A stretch of DNA of 7,320 nt from an uncultured Asticcacaulis sp. (GTDB taxonomy: Bacteria > Pseudomonadota > Alphaproteobacteria > Caulobacterales > Caulobacteraceae). The stretch covers positions 1 to 7,320 of the forward strand of contig CAMLPZ010000217.1 of assembly GCA_946482045.1 (NCBI GenBank). Direction: 5' to 3'. A program made the position numbers and the translations under genes. Shown here piece after piece: positions 6,024-7,320 of this stretch (its first letter is position 1; every line of letters begins with the position of its first letter). Under the pieces are notes generated by a model, which worked only from the letters and a program-made list of their open reading frames with translations, ran no database searches and was not told where the DNA came from.

Positions 6024-6063
6024 GCCCCTCACCCCAACCCTCTCCCCGCAAGCGGGGAGAGGG
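6024..6063 (+). repeat. REP-like palindromic element, short variant, inverted relative to the first
   Basis: The head GCCCCTCA (6024-6031) is followed by a 12-bp hairpin CCCTCTCCCCGC/GCGGGGAGAGGG (6038-6049, 6052-6063) with an AA loop. It lacks the middle hairpin of the 5934-5990 copy. The two heads face each other across 33 nt (5991-6023), and their 8-nt head sequences are exact complements, so a larger cruciform is possible. On the plus strand the stem is followed by GGCTTTT, giving weak terminator character. It ends 5 nt from the MAPEG stop codon, so it may serve both converging transcripts. Confidence 0.8.
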
Positions 6064-6068
6064 GGCTT

Positions 6069-6494
6069 TTATAGCCCCGCGATTCGCCAAAAGGTCACGA
6101 CCCATAGGGCCAGCAGGACGGTCACTGCCAGAGCGAAGACGGAAAGGCGCAGCAGGACTCGGTTGATCGTCAGGTGCACCACGCTGTGTCCGGCGCGAAG
6201 CCCGACGAAAAGCCACGCGAGAGCCAGAGTCAGCGGCGCCACCGCATCATCGGCGAACAGGATCAGGCACACCACGTAGAAGAGCACCGGCAGTTCCAGC
6301 AGGTTCATATAGTTGCGGTTGATCAGCCGGGTCTGTGCCGGCACGCTATCTGCCTCGCCGTACTTGAAATCGCTGACCTTCGCCTTGCCGCTGCGCACGG
6401 CGACCACACGCGAGAACGGCATCAGGTTCAGCACGATGAATGTCAGTGCCGCCATTGCCGCCATCGGCCACAGGATCAGGTGTTTCTCAAGCAT
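6069..6494 (-). CDS. MAPEG-family membrane protein
   Basis: A 141-residue integral membrane protein, the usual length for bacterial MAPEG proteins (relatives of microsomal glutathione S-transferase and leukotriene C4 synthase). Four hydrophobic helices can be seen at about 6-27, 66-82, 85-100 and 115-136. The loop and second helix contain NRNYMNLLELP (59-69), matching the family's R-x-x-x-N-x-x-E-x-x-P pattern, and RAGHSVVH (100-107) follows the third helix. Bacterial MAPEG members are mostly uncharacterised; glutathione binding is possible but not shown by this sequence. The start at 6494 is chosen because GGAG (6505-6502) lies 7 nt before it; the open frame continues upstream to 6677 but without family resemblance. 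It converges with the ABC gene and diverges from fumC. Confidence 0.87.
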   Translation of the reverse strand: MLEKHLILWPMAAMAALTFIVLNLMPFSRVVAVRSGKAKVSDFKYGEADSVPAQTRLINRNYMNLLELPVLFYVVCLILFADDAVAPLTLALAWLFVGLRAGHSVVHLTINRVLLRLSVFALAVTVLLALWVVTFWRIAGL

Positions 6495-6514
6495 CGCAGG
6501 GCTCCATGACTCTG

Positions 6515-6542
6515 TGCCGCGAACCTTGCCATGCTCGCGGCA
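6515..6542. repeat. Inverted repeat TGCCGCG/CGCGGCA between MAPEG and fumC
   Basis: The arms TGCCGCG (6515-6521) and CGCGGCA (6536-6542) are exact reverse complements with a 14-nt spacer, in the 127-nt divergent gap. A competing smaller pairing TTGCC (6526-6530) / GGCAA (6539-6543) overlaps it. It could be an operator for either gene. No convincing sigma-70 promoter was found in this gap by eye. Confidence 0.35.
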
Positions 6543-6609
6543 AACTGGCCAGAACCGTCTTTTTCGTTGCACTTTGCCGGGCAGGGTTTTAGGACAAACG
6601 CGAATTTCC

Positions 6610-6615
6610 AAGGAG
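6610..6615 (+). promoter_or_regulatory. Strong Shine-Dalgarno (AAGGAG) for the extended fumarase start
   Basis: AAGGAG is followed by 6 nt and ATG at 6622-6624. An in-frame TGA at 6616-6618 closes the frame just upstream, so 6622 is the first possible ATG. Its quality and spacing are better than those of the internal GGAG at 6750-6753. Confidence 0.75.
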
Positions 6616-6621
6616 TGACGC

Positions 6622-7320
6622 ATGTTCGGCTGGGGCAAAAAGTCCAAGGACAAGAAACGTCCGCAAACCGGCGCCAAATTCGAGGCCCCCGAGGCCGTTC
6701 AGGCCGGGCCGTCCGGCAACGAGCCGCCATCCACTCCCCCGACACCTCCGGAGACGAAAAGAATGTCCATGACGCGTACTGAGACCGATACCTTTGGCCC
6801 GATCGACGTGGCGTCCGACCGCTATTGGGGCGCGCAGGCACAGCGCAGCCTCGGCAACTTCAAGATCGGCTGGGAAAAACAGCCCCTGCCGATCGTCCGC
6901 GCTCTGGGCATCGTCAAGCGCGCCGCCGCTGAAACCAACATGGCGCTGGGCAAGCTCGATCCGAAGCTCGGCGCCGCCATCATCCAGGCCGCCAACGAAG
7001 TCATCGAAGGCAAGCTCGACGACCATTTCCCGCTGGTTGTGTGGCAGACGGGTTCGGGTACCCAGTCGAACATGAACGCCAACGAGGTGATCTCGAACCG
7101 CGCCATCGAAATCCTGGGCGGCGAAATGGGCTCGAAGAAGCCCGTTCACCCGAACGACCACGTTAACATGTCGCAGTCGTCGAACGACACCTATCCGACA
7201 GCCATGCACGTCGCCTGCGCTGAGGAGATCGTCCACCGCCTGCTGCCAGCGCTGCAAACCCTGCGCAACGCCCTGAACGACAAGGCGGAAGCCTGGAAGG
7301 ACATCATCAAGATCGGCCGC
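6622..7320 (+). CDS. fumC: Class II fumarate hydratase with N-terminal extension, C-terminus off the window
   Basis: FumC is the oxygen-stable, homotetrameric cytoplasmic TCA-cycle enzyme that interconverts fumarate and L-malate. The conventional part starts around residue 48-50 ([16 protein letters not shown]) and aligns closely with E. coli Fum[26 protein letters not shown] (substrate loop, GSGTQSNMN at 144-152), and [14 protein letters not shown] (176-189, B-site His plus active-site Ser-Ser-Asn). The window ends at KIGR, just before the expected catalytic Thr-His. Unlike E. coli FumC, the best ribosome-binding site drives an ATG 47 codons earlier. The added segment is [20 protein letters not shown] followed by a Pro-rich linker with three PP pairs, probably disordered. 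A second start at 6763 with its own GGAG 9 nt away would give the standard protein, so dual products are possible. A recent fusion with a small upstream frame is the alternative reading. It is divergent from the MAPEG gene. Confidence 0.93.
   Translation, partial: MFGWGKKSKDKKRPQTGAKFEAPEAVQAGPSGNEPPSTPPTPPETKRMSMTRTETDTFGPIDVASDRYWGAQAQRSLGNFKIGWEKQPLPIVRALGIVKRAAAETNMALGKLDPKLGAAIIQAANEVIEGKLDDHFPLVVWQTGSGTQSNMNANEVISNRAIEILGGEMGSKKPVHPNDHVNMSQSSNDTYPTAMHVACAEEIVHRLLPALQTLRNALNDKAEAWKDIIKIGR
6750..6765 (+). promoter_or_regulatory. Internal SD and ATG for a conventional-length fumarase
   Basis: GGAG (6750-6753) is separated by 9 nt from ATG at 6763-6765, in frame with the longer start at 6622; a further in-frame ATG is at 6769. 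Homology to other class II fumarases begins here. Whether this site is used in addition to, or in place of, the upstream one cannot be told from the sequence. Confidence 0.5.

Noticed and set aside
5934..6063. The hairpin cluster as a CRISPR-like or tRNA-like array
   Set aside because: There are only two units, they are inverted rather than direct repeats, there are no spacers of regular length, and no cloverleaf can be formed.
6001..6279. Plus-strand frame beginning with a PLTPTLSPQAGRG-type peptide
   Set aside because: This peptide is the familiar spurious translation of the REP-like repeat; the remainder is antisense to the MAPEG gene.
6495..6677. Upstream extension of the MAPEG frame
   Set aside because: The extra 61 codons overlap the fumC leader and start region, show no MAPEG similarity, and a good GGAG precedes the ATG at 6494.

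Overview
The window is high-GC, densely coded bacterial chromosome. Its gene content suggests an alphaproteobacterium, most likely Caulobacterales (Caulobacter or Asticcacaulis-like). The pointers are a Caulobacter-style Xaa-Pro aminopeptidase, prmA nearby, REP-like GCCCCTCA...CTCCCCG hairpins common in alphaproteobacteria, and GANTC sites in a promoter region. The genus is an inference; no rRNA, tRNA, CRISPR array, transposase or phage gene is visible.

Left part (1-3210, minus strand). Read in transcription order there are prmA (ribosomal protein L11 methyltransferase), a two-domain FkbM-family methyltransferase 58 nt downstream, and, after a 250-nt gap containing three inverted repeats, the N-terminal half of a long M24B Xaa-Pro aminopeptidase that runs off the left edge. 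The FkbM gene has lower sampled GC than prmA and looks like an accessory insertion in a housekeeping neighbourhood.

Middle (3211-5931, plus strand). Divergent from prmA is a Lys/Ala/Pro-rich histone H1-like protein with an unusual bipartite build: basic disordered N-half, LEA/apolipoprotein-like helical C-half, and an aromatic tail. It ends in a textbook intrinsic terminator. A full-length ABC half-transporter starts only 35 nt after the terminator's T-tract. Near-identical 15-nt motifs (core GGTAACG) lie just before the H1-like gene and just after it, so one copy lies upstream of each of these two genes.

Right part (5932-7320). Two REP-like palindromic elements in inverted orientation fill the gap between the convergent ABC gene and a minus-strand MAPEG-family membrane protein gene. 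Divergent from MAPEG is a class II fumarase (fumC), cut by the right edge four residues after the substrate-binding SSND motif region has passed into KIGR. The strongest ribosome-binding site in this part precedes an ATG that adds a 47-residue Lys/Pro-rich, probably disordered N-terminal extension to the fumarase. A second SD-ATG pair sits at the conventional start, so two isoforms are possible.

No obvious multi-gene novel system is present. The most original items are the extended fumarase, the bipartite H1/LEA-like protein with its flanking repeat motif, and the strong hairpin in the leader of the aminopeptidase gene.
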